A stretch of DNA of 40,547 nt from Fuerstiella sp. (GCA_029941865.1 JAPYTO010000032.1:1-40547); one strand, 5' to 3'; positions 8,282 to 17,274 are shown, counted from the stretch's first letter. Notes: a model not told the origin generated them from the letters alone. Numbers and translations are program-made.

Positions 8282-10402
8282 TCAAAGTTTTGGAATCCTG
8301 GTTTTCTTTTTCCCGCCCGCTTCTGCATCTCGGGCCTGTTCTTCTTCCTTTTTCTTCGTCTTGTCCAGCTGGAATCGTTCAAACTTACGTTTGGCTTCCT
8401 TTTGCTTATCGGTCAGTTCTTCCCACGGCTTCCTGTCCCAGGGCAGCTTCTCGCCTGCGGGCGGGATCATAAACGTTTCCTGCCATTCGAAGTCGACGGC
8501 GGCGGCGAGTTCCAGCCGCGCCAGAGCTGACCATGGAGTCCCGGGATGTTCCGCCTCAACACGCTGCAGATACTCTCGGGCGACCACGAGGTCATCCTGA
8601 TCCACGTTGATAAAATTTGGACTTCGGCCACTCTGTGAGGTCTCCACCACTGGTTCGGCACCCGTCCTCGGCATATCACGCAGCGACGAGCCTTCGAGTC
8701 CCGCCAGTTCCCAGGCGTTGGTCGTGCCGTCTCGGCAGACCTTTGGCTTCGTGTACATCTGGTTGAGCAACTGTATCGTGTTGTTAAGCCGTGCACGGTT
8801 GGCCAGCAGTCGTCCCATCAGCAGGTCATAGTGTGCTCGCCAGCGTTGTGAGTCCTCCTGTTCACGTGCCTTTTCGGCGGACTGCAGCTCCTCGATCCCG
8901 CTGTCCAGAAACTGCGAAATCTTCATTAACGTCTTCTGGTCGTCGCGAATATCGAACTGAATGCCGGATGCAAGAAACCTCGTCCTCGGCTGCTTCCAGG
9001 TCGCTTTTCGGCTGGCATCGGTGGCCGTCAGCACGGCCTGCCGAGCAGGATTCCGGCGAACGAGTTTCATGTATTCGGTGGTTGAAACGTAATCCGGACT
9101 GTGGTCCAGCATTGTGGAGAAATCGATGTCAGTATCAGACACATTTCTGTCCTGATGCAGAAAGTAGATGCCGCCGCTTTCGCGTGTGATGTGAGCGAGG
9201 CCATAAGAGCCGAAGCCAGACGGCAGAGCTGTGTTTCGCAGCGATTCATTCCAGGTCGGCAGAGTCGGATGCTCGAATCGAATCGATTCGGGACCACGCT
9301 CAACTGGCAGGCGATGCACTTCCTTTGTCTCCGGGTCGGTCCATGGCACTTTGACTTCGTGCCGACCGAACGGAGCCATGGGTCCCATGACAAATACCGG
9401 CATATCATTGCGTTTTACCTGCTGCAGCGCATCTTCCAGCATCTCAAAATCATTGCCACATTCATCGGTCAGCACAACAATCATGACTTCGTAGCCCTTG
9501 CGAGCAATTGCGCGGTGATCGAGAGCCGTGGCGTGGATGGCGGTGAATACGTTCTCAACACCCGATTCATCTACTGGAATCTCCCGCACGGCCTGCTGAA
9601 TCAGTTTTCGATCGGCCGTTGGTTCCTCGGTCATCGCAACGGTCTGCTGACCGAATGCGGCAACGCTGGTCAGCAAGCGATCTTCATGATCTTCCGCCAG
9701 CTGATCCAGCTCTTTGTAGACGCGTTCGAATCTGCTGATTACGTCTTCACGCCGCGTGCGCTGACTCTCGGAAGCATCCATCAGCCACACGACGACCACT
9801 TTCGTATCGCGCAGGCGGTGAACAATTTCCATCGTGATGCGGTCCACCGAGCCCACATCACCTTCGGTTCGCACGACCGCACCCTGGATACCTTCAATGA
9901 TCTCCGTCAAATCGATGTCGTCTTCACTGAACGCGAGCGGTTCGGGCGGTACTTGGTCCTCGACAAGCGGTGTGAGCTGTTTCTCCTGAATCCGGCGACT
10001 TGTTGCGGTCTCGGCCACAGTGATTGCAGTTGGCGTGACGGGCGCGTCCGGATCGACCTGCCAGACGTCCAGTTCCTGAGTCAGATCCTGCAGCAACAGC
10101 TTCTCGTCGAGATCGTCGGCGATCGTCGCAGTGACAAGTTCCGGCAGTTCAAAGTCGATGGTCAGATAAATCGCAGAACATGCCAGCAGAAGGGCGGCAT
10201 GCACGGCTAACGAAACCACGCACGCAGGAAGGTGCTTAAGCACTCGCAGTCCGTCAAACTGCCGTCCTTCACCGCCGGCATGATCGTGCTGACGTAATGG
10301 CCACAAGGAATGCGTCACCGATTCAGGTGCCTGATCCTGTCTTCGCAACACATCATCCTCCATCGCTGGCAGGATTGAGACATGTTGATGTGTGGCGACC
10401 AT
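8282..10402 (-). CDS. Membrane-anchored von Willebrand factor A (VWA) domain protein
   Basis: From the ATG at 10402 the protein is 706 aa. One hydrophobic segment lies at about 55-80. The VWA domain (about 200-360) has the MIDAS motif DASES (D209, S211, S213) and a later LTDECGND. A Glu/Lys-rich tail ends in KKK clusters. The frame is open to 10684, but starts above about 10430 would fall upstream of or inside the sigma-54-like promoter at 10433-10449. An AAGG site sits about 8 nt before the chosen ATG; an ATG at 10363 is the alternative. VWA domains with intact MIDAS bind partners via a divalent metal, and in NO metabolism a VWA protein (NorD) helps mature NO reductase. This protein does not look like NorD and its partner is unknown. 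The RIC gene follows after 14 nt. Confidence 0.75.
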   Translation of the reverse strand: MVATHQHVSILPAMEDDVLRRQDQAPESVTHSLWPLRQHDHAGGEGRQFDGLRVLKHLPACVVSLAVHAALLLACSAIYLTIDFELPELVTATIADDLDEKLLLQDLTQELDVWQVDPDAPVTPTAITVAETATSRRIQEKQLTPLVEDQVPPEPLAFSEDDIDLTEIIEGIQGAVVRTEGDVGSVDRITMEIVHRLRDTKVVVVWLMDASESQRTRREDVISRFERVYKELDQLAEDHEDRLLTSVAAFGQQTVAMTEEPTADRKLIQQAVREIPVDESGVENVFTAIHATALDHRAIARKGYEVMIVVLTDECGNDFEMLEDALQQVKRNDMPVFVMGPMAPFGRHEVKVPWTDPETKEVHRLPVERGPESIRFEHPTLPTWNESLRNTALPSGFGSYGLAHITRESGGIYFLHQDRNVSDTDIDFSTMLDHSPDYVSTTEYMKLVRRNPARQAVLTATDASRKATWKQPRTRFLASGIQFDIRDDQKTLMKISQFLDSGIEELQSAEKAREQEDSQRWRAHYDLLMGRLLANRARLNNTIQLLNQMYTKPKVCRDGTTNAWELAGLEGSSLRDMPRTGAEPVVETSQSGRSPNFINVDQDDLVVAREYLQRVEAEHPGTPWSALARLELAAAVDFEWQETFMIPPAGEKLPWDRKPWEELTDKQKEAKRKFERFQLDKTKKKEEEQARDAEAGGKKKTRIPKL

Positions 10403-10432
10403 GTGAAAGACCTTATCGTTTTGAGTCTGCAA

Positions 10433-10449
10433 GAGCACAAACTGTGCCA
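10433..10449 (-). promoter_or_regulatory. Sigma-54-like (-24/-12) promoter of the VWA-ric unit
   Basis: The minus strand reads TGGCACAGTTTGTGC, with GG at 10448-10447 and GC at 10436-10435, exactly 10 bases apart. It agrees closely with the consensus TGGCACG-N4-TTGCW. The predicted start near 10424 leaves about a 22-nt leader before the ATG at 10402. The same bases also form a short inverted repeat, GCACA-N3-TGTGC, so a conventional operator is an alternative reading. Confidence 0.55.
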
Positions 10450-10641
10450 TCATCCCAATCCAGGTCTCTGGTGTTGGCAGTTCACGAAATTGGATAGGAG
10501 GGTGACCGCGGACGCGCCACAAATGCAACGGCCAACCGGAGTTGATGCCACCGTGATACCAGGGCAGGTCGCTCGAAAGAACATTTCCACACCGGAGAAC
10601 CACCTGTGTGCGAAAACGCGCATTAAGCCACATGCGAATCC

Positions 10642-10668
10642 GCACGCTTGCGCGCACGCGTGCACATG
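10642..10668. promoter_or_regulatory. Palindrome-rich putative enhancer-binding-protein site
   Basis: The patch has GCACGC (10642-10647) inverted as GCGTGC (10658-10663), the perfect palindrome GCACGCGTGC (10654-10663) and GTGCACATG (10660-10668). The last 9-mer also begins the NtrC-like site upstream of the nar unit (21817-21825). It lies about 100 bp before the rightward and about 200 bp before the leftward sigma-54-like element, typical enhancer distances. Confidence 0.35.
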
Positions 10669-10757
10669 TAGCTGGTCCGGTCACATCGCCACGAAGTGGT
10701 CTACAGGACCAGGTAATCGATTGCGTCTAACAGCCGGTCGCATCAGCGAAGTACCGT

Positions 10758-10775
10758 CTGGCACACTTTGTGCAA
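10758..10775 (+). promoter_or_regulatory. Sigma-54-like (-24/-12) promoter of the DUF1800 operon
   Basis: CTGGCACACTTTGTGCAA has GG at 10760-10761 and GC at 10772-10773, ten bases apart, and matches YTGGCACR-N4-TTGCA at nearly every position. A start near 10785 leaves about a 43-nt leader to the ATG at 10828. As at the divergent element, the bases also form GCACA-N3-TGTGC. Confidence 0.6.
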
Positions 10776-10827
10776 CTCTGTCGGCAGTCAGCGGGTTCAA
10801 CCTTGTTTCTGATTGCGGAGGCTTGTT

Positions 10828-12552
10828 ATGCGAGATCAGTCGTGCCGTCGATTCCTCAGGCTGGTTGTGGTGACCGGATTGTCCGTCGTACCGCTCGCAG
10901 GGATCTTTCTTCAGGACAGCTCAGGCGACGATGCCGAGGCAACCACAAGGTTTGGGCGTGAAGCACGCGAGGGAACACTGACGCTCAACCGCGATCCTGA
11001 CGCTCCACTGACTGAGCGAGAAAGGGTCCATCATGTACTCAGCCGTTTTACGTTTGGTGCAACGCCTGGTCTGATTGATCACGTCCAGAAGATCGGACTG
11101 GAAGAATGGTTCGACGCTCAGCTGAAGGGCGAGGCCGACAACCTGCTGTCCCAGCTGGCAAAGCTGGACACACTGACGATGACCAATCAGGAAATCGTGC
11201 AGAAATACAATCCCGGCGTGCCGCCCGAACTCTCGCTGGCCAAACGCCTGACACCGGAGCAGCGTCGCAAACGATCCGAGATCCTCAGGGCTCGCTATGT
11301 TCCACGGGATCAACTCAAGGAAGCAGTTGTGCTGGCATCTGTCCTTGGCAGTAATCAGGTCAAAGAGACGACGGCCGATTTCTGGAGGAATCATTTCAGC
11401 ATCGACGTCAGCAAAGGAGCGGTCCGCTATTACGCGACAACCTGGGAACGGGACGTCATCCGTGGTGAAACACTGGGCACATTTTCAGCCATGCTCAACA
11501 GGTCTGCGCGACATCCGGCGATGCTGGTCTTTCTGGATAACTTCATTTCACGAGCACCGACGAACAATGAACTAACGGCAGCGGCACAACAGGCGATGGC
11601 TCAAACGCGAGACTACGCGACGGTGATGGACGCCATCGACATCGCAAGAATGAAGGGACTGAATGAGAATTATGCTCGCGAAGTCATGGAACTGCACACG
11701 CTGGGCGTCGACAACTACTACACCCAGGACGACGTCATCGCTCTGGCCGAAGCGCTCACCGGCTGGACGGTTCAGCAGAACCCCAACAGGCCCATCGAGT
11801 TTGAATTCAAGCCGAAAATGCACGCGAGTGCAGCGCGGCAGATTCTGAAGTTCCGCATTCCGGCCAACCAGCGAAACGGACAGGCTGAAGCCCAGCTTGT
11901 GCTGGACCGACTGGTGAAACACGCCGGAACGGCTGACTTCATCGCTTACAAGTTGTGTCGTCACTTCGTCAACGATCGCCCTTCGCCGAAGATGGTCGAA
12001 CGAGTCGCCAAAGCGTTTCGGCGGAAAACAGATCTCCCCACGACGTACCGGGCGATCTTCGAGGACAAAGAGTTCTTTGAGCCCGCCAACTATCAATCGA
12101 AATTCAAACGTCCCTCAGAGTTCATCGTCAGTGCACTGCGGCTCACCGAAGCGGAAATCGTGTCGACGGACGGTATTCAGGCGGCACTGCTGTCGCTGAA
12201 TGAACCGCTGTATCAATGCGAAGATCCAACCGGCTACTACGATCAGGCCGACGTCTGGCGCGATCCTGGTGTCATGGCGTCACGCTGGCAGTTCAGTCTG
12301 GGGCTGGGCATGGGCTGGGTCCGTGGCGTGAAGATTCCGGATTCGTTCTGGGAGGGAATGGAGCCCAACAATCCGCTGCAGTGGAAGGAATTCCTGGCCA
12401 GGAAAATTCTGCCGATGGGCCACAGCAGACAAACCGACGAGGCCCTGGAGAAGGTCCTCGCGAAATACGCGCGGTTCAATCCGAATCCCGAACAACTGGG
12501 GCGCTATATTGTGGGAATCCTGCTGGGATCTCCGGAATTTCAGCGACAGTAA
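10828..12552 (+). CDS. Secreted DUF1800 protein
   Basis: The ATG at 10828 follows a GGAGG ribosome site at 8 nt and gives 574 aa; the frame extends five codons further to a TTG. Residues 1-30 form a signal peptide. DUF1800 features are RFTFGATPGL near 55, the DFWRNHF segment near 180 and the hallmark NENYAREVMELHTLGVD-type block near 275-290. DUF1800 proteins are exported, of unknown chemistry, and typically adjacent to a DUF1501 gene, which follows here after 50 nt. It heads a five-gene operon ending with a DoxX-like protein. A sigma-54-like element precedes it. Family assignment is firm, function unknown. Confidence 0.88.
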   Translation: MRDQSCRRFLRLVVVTGLSVVPLAGIFLQDSSGDDAEATTRFGREAREGTLTLNRDPDAPLTERERVHHVLSRFTFGATPGLIDHVQKIGLEEWFDAQLKGEADNLLSQLAKLDTLTMTNQEIVQKYNPGVPPELSLAKRLTPEQRRKRSEILRARYVPRDQLKEAVVLASVLGSNQVKETTADFWRNHFSIDVSKGAVRYYATTWERDVIRGETLGTFSAMLNRSARHPAMLVFLDNFISRAPTNNELTAAAQQAMAQTRDYATVMDAIDIARMKGLNENYAREVMELHTLGVDNYYTQDDVIALAEALTGWTVQQNPNRPIEFEFKPKMHASAARQILKFRIPANQRNGQAEAQLVLDRLVKHAGTADFIAYKLCRHFVNDRPSPKMVERVAKAFRRKTDLPTTYRAIFEDKEFFEPANYQSKFKRPSEFIVSALRLTEAEIVSTDGIQAALLSLNEPLYQCEDPTGYYDQADVWRDPGVMASRWQFSLGLGMGWVRGVKIPDSFWEGMEPNNPLQWKEFLARKILPMGHSRQTDEALEKVLAKYARFNPNPEQLGRYIVGILLGSPEFQRQ

Positions 12553-12602
12553 ATCGTCAATCGAATTTGTGTCAATTTGTTTCAACATCGTGGGAGCAGA
12601 AG

Positions 12603-13931
12603 ATGAAACGTCGTGAATTTCTGAAAACCACAAGTGCTGGTGCTGCGGTCGCTTCGGCAGGACTGATCGGGCCGCAGTTAGTGGCTCAGCAACGCTCGCC
12701 GATTGGGTTGATTCCTAATCCTGTTCTGGTGATGGTCTATCTGCGGGGAGGCCACGATCAGTTAAACACATTCGTGCCACACAGTGACAGGACGTATTAC
12801 AAAATCCGTCCGACCATTGCCATTCCAAAGCCGGACGTGATTCAGCTGGACAGCCGCTGGGGGCTTCATCCGGCGATGGAACCACTCAAGCGCTTCTACG
12901 ATGAGGGTCGCTTTGCCGCCGTGATCAACAGTGGATCACCGCACCCGACTCGAAGCCATTTTGACGCTCAGGACTTCATGGAATTCGCTGCGCCGGGCAA
13001 CCGTTCGATCCGCGACGGATGGCTGAACCGCTACCTGTTTGCGACAAAGAATCCGCGTGGCGAGGATCCGGAACAGATCCGCGCGATCGCGTTGCAGGAA
13101 CGACTGCCGCGGTCGATGCGCGGCAGTTATCCGGCAGTAGCCGTTCCGCCCAACCTGCGCGAAATTGATGAAGTTCTGGACCTGTTTGAGGATTTCTATC
13201 GCGGCGGTGATCCCGATCGATTGCGCACGACCATCGATGCGGCTCAAAAACCTGCTGGTGCCGCAGCCGCTGCGGGGATCAGTGTCGATCCGGTGATGGC
13301 GTCCGGTACGCAGACCATTCAGTATCTGAGGCGACTGCGGCAGCTTCTGTACGGTGACGTCAAGCCGACCTACGGCAGCAGCAGAGCGGACAGCTTCGAA
13401 GGCGGCACGTTTCAGGAGTATCCCGGAGGTTGGTTTGCGAGTCGGCTAAAGGCAGCAGCTCGCATCATCAAAGCGGATGTCGGCCTGCAGGTCGTGGGCA
13501 CGGACATCAACGGTTGGGACCATCACATCGGTCTGGGGTCCGTCGACGGAACACTCAACCGGATGCTTGAATTCGTCTCAACGTCACTCGCCGCGTTCAT
13601 GGACGACCTGGGTCCGGAACTCGATCGCACGCTCATTCTCGTTTCCACCGAATTCGGTCGGGTCTGCGGTGAAAACGGAAACGATGGAAGTGATCACGGT
13701 CATGGGGGTGCCACATGGTTGCTGGGTGGTCGTGTCAAAGGTGGGCGTATCTACGGCAAGTGGACAGGGCTGGAACCCAGCGAGCTGAATCAGAAACGCG
13801 ATCTGAAAGTGACGACTGACTTCCGCGAAATCTACGCAGACGTGCTGCGTCAGCACATGGGCTTTGACCTGCCGAAAGGCTTCTTCCCGGACTACACACC
13901 ATTGGAGAAGGGACTCGGGATTTTCGGATAA
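12603..13931 (+). CDS. Tat-exported DUF1501 protein (second copy)
   Basis: The true start is the ATG at 12603 (442 aa), preceded by GGGAG at 7 nt and opening with a Tat signal (KRREFLKTT). The frame is open to 12216, but that part overlaps the DUF1800 gene and is out-of-frame noise. DUF1501 features include VMVYLRGGHDQLN near 45, GWDHHIG near 302, STEFGRV near 345 and a DHGHGGATWLLGG block near 360. It lacks close similarity to the first DUF1501 protein beyond the family motifs. Its partner is DUF1800 rather than PSCyt/DUF1549. The downstream gene begins 15 nt after its stop. The substrate is unknown. Confidence 0.88.
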   Translation: MKRREFLKTTSAGAAVASAGLIGPQLVAQQRSPIGLIPNPVLVMVYLRGGHDQLNTFVPHSDRTYYKIRPTIAIPKPDVIQLDSRWGLHPAMEPLKRFYDEGRFAAVINSGSPHPTRSHFDAQDFMEFAAPGNRSIRDGWLNRYLFATKNPRGEDPEQIRAIALQERLPRSMRGSYPAVAVPPNLREIDEVLDLFEDFYRGGDPDRLRTTIDAAQKPAGAAAAAGISVDPVMASGTQTIQYLRRLRQLLYGDVKPTYGSSRADSFEGGTFQEYPGGWFASRLKAAARIIKADVGLQVVGTDINGWDHHIGLGSVDGTLNRMLEFVSTSLAAFMDDLGPELDRTLILVSTEFGRVCGENGNDGSDHGHGGATWLLGGRVKGGRIYGKWTGLEPSELNQKRDLKVTTDFREIYADVLRQHMGFDLPKGFFPDYTPLEKGLGIFG

Positions 13932-13946
13932 ATGAGAGATCCGGAC

Positions 13947-15848
13947 ATGAACACGACTTCACGGATACCACTGTTGTCGCTTTGCCTGGTGCTTGCACTG
14001 ATCTGCACTGGCACCAGCGCTGCCAGAGGCGGTGGAGAGCTGACGTCCGAGCACAGGAAAGAGCTGTCCAGCATACGCCGCGAGATGTCAAAGGTATCGT
14101 CGCTGATTCGTCGACGTAAACTTGACGAAGTCGAACGCATTCTCGATGACGTCGAAAGTCGACTCAGGCAGGTCGCGGACGAAGCAGACCTGTCTCCGGG
14201 CGACAGACTGTTGGCGTCTGTGACGAATCTTCTGGTTCGTCAACGACACGGTCTCGCACTTAGACGCAACCCGAAGAAGTATCTTGAGGAACAGAATACC
14301 GTCAGCTTCGTGAAACACGTCGCCCCGATTCTGAAGGCCCGCTGTGTCGAATGTCATGCTGACGACCCGAGTGGCAAGCTGAAACTCGATACATTCGCTG
14401 GTATGAAAAAGGGGGGAAAGACCGGTCCGCTGCTTGTCATGGGCAACGCCAATCGCAGCCTGATCATGTACCGCCTGGCAGCTTCCGAACAGCATCGCAT
14501 GCCGCTGAAGGAATCGCCACTGTCTCCCAACGAGCTTTCCCTGTTGGCACTGTGGATCAACCAGGGCGCGAAGTTCGATGGCGCAAATGAAGAACACGAC
14601 CTGGACGAACTGCTGGACCCCAGACACGTCGCGCCACCGAAGGAATTTCCAAAACCGACCGGCGGAGAGACCGTTTCGTTCAGGAACGACATCGCACCAT
14701 TCATGGCAGCGCATTGCCTGAGATGCCATCAGGGAAAAATGCCGTCCGGCCAGCTGTTGCTGGTCGACTTCGAATCCATCATGCAGGGTGGGCGGCACGG
14801 TCGCATTCTGATCCCCGGCAATCCGGATGAAAGTCTGATGTATCAGTTGATGGCAAGCTACGACGAAGCGAACCGTATGCCGCTGGAAGGAAAGGTTACC
14901 AAAAAGAATTTCGAAGATTTGGGAACGTGGATTCGTGAGGGAGCCAGGTACGACGGCGGAAATTCGCGTCTGCACCTGCGAGCCCTCAACCCGGCGGACT
15001 CTGAAATGCGAGCAGCCGAACTGGCCACGTTGACAGCAGAACAGTTCCGGCAGTTTCGAGAGACTCGCAGCACGGGGCAGTGGAAGAAAGTCTTTCCCGA
15101 CGTTGAACCAAAATCAGTGACGTCGACCGGGATTCAGTTGTATGGCAACGTTTCGACGGGAAGGTTGACCGAAGTGCAGGAGTGGTCGGACACGCATTTG
15201 GAAACACTTCGCGAACTGTTCGCTCTGAATCAGAATCAACCATTGTGGCGCGGGGGACTGTCTGTATTCGTCTTCGGGGGTCGAGGCGAATTCGAGACCT
15301 TCAATCAACAGATCGCGCTGCGGCGTGTCTTTACCGAAAACCATGGCACGACACTGGTTTCTTCCACATTCGAAGACGCGCTTGTGATCCTGCACGATAC
15401 GGGCGACAGATCCGACGGGACCGCTCCGACGCTGGAATTCAGCCTTGTCGAGCAGTTGACCTCTGCGTATCTGGCCACGATCGACGCAACCTATCCGGAA
15501 TGGGTTGTAGAGGGACTCGGTCCGGCACTGGCGGCACGTCAGGTTGATGACAAGGACAAGTATGCCGACAGCTTTCGCGGAGCGGTTGTGGAATCGCTGA
15601 GAAAATTGGAAAAGCCAGCGGACGTGTTTCACGACGGAGTGTTCTTTTCGTCCGAACAGGCTCGCCCCGTAGCCGTAACCGTGACGCAGTTCCTGCTGAA
15701 GCGAGGACGCGTTCGGAATTTTGCAAAACTGATGACGGCGCTGCAGGCTGGCGGGGATATCGACAATTCCATTCGGATCGTGTACGGGGCCGACCCGGAC
15801 GTGATTGCTCGAGCTTACTTTTCCGATCTGAAAATTCGCAGGAGATAA
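13947..15848 (+). CDS. Exported protein with two planctomycete-type cytochrome c domains and a degenerate peptidase-like C-terminus
   Basis: The chosen start (13947, 633 aa) opens with a signal peptide ending near GTSA; an ATG at 13932 adds five residues and directly abuts the upstream stop. Residues about 30-80 are charged and helical. Two PSCyt1-type heme domains follow: CVECH (C133, C136, H137) and CLRCH (C257, C260, H261), each with the downstream RMP methionine typical of the sixth ligand. The C-terminal half (about 370-590) resembles gluzincin/DUF1570-like metallopeptidases: VFVFGGRGEFETF near 440 and PEWVVEGL near 517-524. However, the position expected for HExxH reads EQLTS (502-506), so zinc binding and catalysis are probably lost. 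It sits between DUF1501 and a cytochrome peroxidase gene. The heme domains are certain, the peptidase relation tentative. Confidence 0.72.
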   Translation: MNTTSRIPLLSLCLVLALICTGTSAARGGGELTSEHRKELSSIRREMSKVSSLIRRRKLDEVERILDDVESRLRQVADEADLSPGDRLLASVTNLLVRQRHGLALRRNPKKYLEEQNTVSFVKHVAPILKARCVECHADDPSGKLKLDTFAGMKKGGKTGPLLVMGNANRSLIMYRLAASEQHRMPLKESPLSPNELSLLALWINQGAKFDGANEEHDLDELLDPRHVAPPKEFPKPTGGETVSFRNDIAPFMAAHCLRCHQGKMPSGQLLLVDFESIMQGGRHGRILIPGNPDESLMYQLMASYDEANRMPLEGKVTKKNFEDLGTWIREGARYDGGNSRLHLRALNPADSEMRAAELATLTAEQFRQFRETRSTGQWKKVFPDVEPKSVTSTGIQLYGNVSTGRLTEVQEWSDTHLETLRELFALNQNQPLWRGGLSVFVFGGRGEFETFNQQIALRRVFTENHGTTLVSSTFEDALVILHDTGDRSDGTAPTLEFSLVEQLTSAYLATIDATYPEWVVEGLGPALAARQVDDKDKYADSFRGAVVESLRKLEKPADVFHDGVFFSSEQARPVAVTVTQFLLKRGRVRNFAKLMTALQAGGDIDNSIRIVYGADPDVIARAYFSDLKIRRR

Positions 15849-15849
15849 T

Positions 15850-17274
15850 GTGAAGCAGTTTGTCCTGCTATTCATCTGGCTGGCCGCCCTGTTGATCGCA
15901 TGGCGTTCAGGAGCGTGGTCGCCATCTGATTCGGACTCATCTGAATCCGCCGAAATGTCAACGCATGACCGCATGTTCCACATGCATCGGCCTCTGCACG
16001 ACGGCGGCAAAGTCGGCATGTCGGGGCAGTATCACCTGGAACTGGTCAGCCACGCCGACGGCAATCATCGGCTGTGGATTTCCAATGCGTTTCGGCAGGA
16101 AATGGATCCGGCCGGGTTTTCCGGAACACTGACAGTGCAGACTTCGGCTGGATCAGCAGTCCCCGTGCATTTCAATCGCGTCGGACGCACAAAGGAGCTG
16201 ACAGCGAACACAGAACGGTTGCAGGGTCAGACGTGGCTGGTCGTGGATGGTTCGCTGGGCAACGGAACCAGATTTCAGAACATGAAATTCTTCTGGGACT
16301 ACGACGCCGATTCCGGACTTTTGGTGCCGTCGCTGGGGCTCGACACGATGGTGCCGCTGCCTGTGGACAATACGCCGACCGCCGCCAGGGTGAGTCTCGG
16401 AAAAGACCTGTTCTTCGATCAGCTATTGAGTACTGATGGTTCAACATCCTGTGCCTCCTGTCATCGTCCCGAATATGCCTTCGCAGAGCCGGACACTGTC
16501 TCTCATGGTGTTGGCGGCCGACCTGGCAAACGCAACACGCCCAGCGTGCTGAACACCGCCTACTACCCTGTATTGCTGTGGGACGGCAGACACACATCGC
16601 TCGAATCCCAGGCTCTCGCCCCGTTGTTGCACCCCGATGAAATGGCCAACGAAGATGAAGCATCGCTGGTGGAAAGACTGGAACAAAAGTACGGCCAGCG
16701 AACGCAGGACACGATGGGGGAGCCATTGTCGATTACGTCGATCGCGAAAGCGCTGGCGTGTTATCAACGGACGCTGTTTTCCGGAGATTCCGACTTCGAT
16801 CGCTTTGAAGCCGGCCAGCGGGAGGCCATTGGCGAAGCGGCGCGGCGTGGTCGAACACTTTTCTTCGGCTCAACGGGCTGCGGCAATTGTCATGTTCCGC
16901 CGCTGTTCACAGATTTCGAATTTCACAATCTGGGCGCCGGCTGGCGAGGCACTGGCGACGACGATCTCGGTCGGTTCGTCGTTACCGGTGAACAACACGA
17001 CATCGGAGCGTTTCGAACACCATCGTTGCGAGACGTGGCACGTACAGCGCCCTACATGCACGATGGCAGCATCGGCACACTTCGTGAGGTTGTTGAATTC
17101 TACAATCGTGGCGGAAAGGCCAATGAAAATCGCGATGGACTGATCGCGTCGCTGGGACTGTCTTCAGCCGAAATCGACGACCTGGTGGCATTCCTGAAAA
17201 CACTCAATGGTCGCGAAAACGCATCCTCGCAGTGGTCGGCACCAGCAGAAGCAAACGGAGGTTCTGATCTATGA
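15850..17274 (+). CDS. Diheme cytochrome c peroxidase / MauG-family protein with extra N-terminal domain
   Basis: This 474-aa protein starts with GTG at 15850, supported by AGGAG at 6 nt; an ATG overlapping it hits a stop at once. Residues 1-20 are a signal peptide or anchor. Residues about 40-170 form an additional beta-rich domain not part of the standard enzyme. The peroxidase module has two heme motifs, CASCH (C201, C204, H205) and CGNCH (C344, C347, H348). It also shows family signatures GKDLFFDQLLS, RNTPSVLNTAYYPVLLWDGR and FRTPSLRDVARTAPYMHDGS. Members reduce H2O2 with electrons from small cytochromes or oxidise protein side chains (MauG) in the periplasm. Its last four bases overlap the DoxX-like gene. 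Whether it is a true peroxidase is open. Confidence 0.85.
   Translation: MKQFVLLFIWLAALLIAWRSGAWSPSDSDSSESAEMSTHDRMFHMHRPLHDGGKVGMSGQYHLELVSHADGNHRLWISNAFRQEMDPAGFSGTLTVQTSAGSAVPVHFNRVGRTKELTANTERLQGQTWLVVDGSLGNGTRFQNMKFFWDYDADSGLLVPSLGLDTMVPLPVDNTPTAARVSLGKDLFFDQLLSTDGSTSCASCHRPEYAFAEPDTVSHGVGGRPGKRNTPSVLNTAYYPVLLWDGRHTSLESQALAPLLHPDEMANEDEASLVERLEQKYGQRTQDTMGEPLSITSIAKALACYQRTLFSGDSDFDRFEAGQREAIGEAARRGRTLFFGSTGCGNCHVPPLFTDFEFHNLGAGWRGTGDDDLGRFVVTGEQHDIGAFRTPSLRDVARTAPYMHDGSIGTLREVVEFYNRGGKANENRDGLIASLGLSSAEIDDLVAFLKTLNGRENASSQWSAPAEANGGSDL

Larger units (their letters stand above)
10403..10827. other. Divergent regulatory region between the VWA-ric unit and the DUF1800 operon
   Basis: These 425 bases separate two divergent operons. 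No gene is convincing. The region carries two sigma-54-like promoter elements facing outward and, between them, a GC-rich palindromic patch (each listed separately). The arrangement is what one expects if a single enhancer-binding protein drives both operons. Confidence 0.55.

Noticed and set aside
9101-10210. Long open frame (369 codons) on the plus strand
   Set aside because: It lies antisense to the VWA gene, shows no domain and has no ribosome site; it reflects codon bias of the real gene.
10403-10684. N-terminal extension of the VWA protein
   Set aside because: It would be translated from upstream of the candidate promoter at 10433-10449 and contains the GC-rich palindromes; no signal or domain is encoded.
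12216-12602. In-frame upstream extension of the second DUF1501 gene
   Set aside because: It overlaps the DUF1800 coding sequence in another frame and would place 129 unrelated residues before a clear Tat signal that has its own ribosome site.
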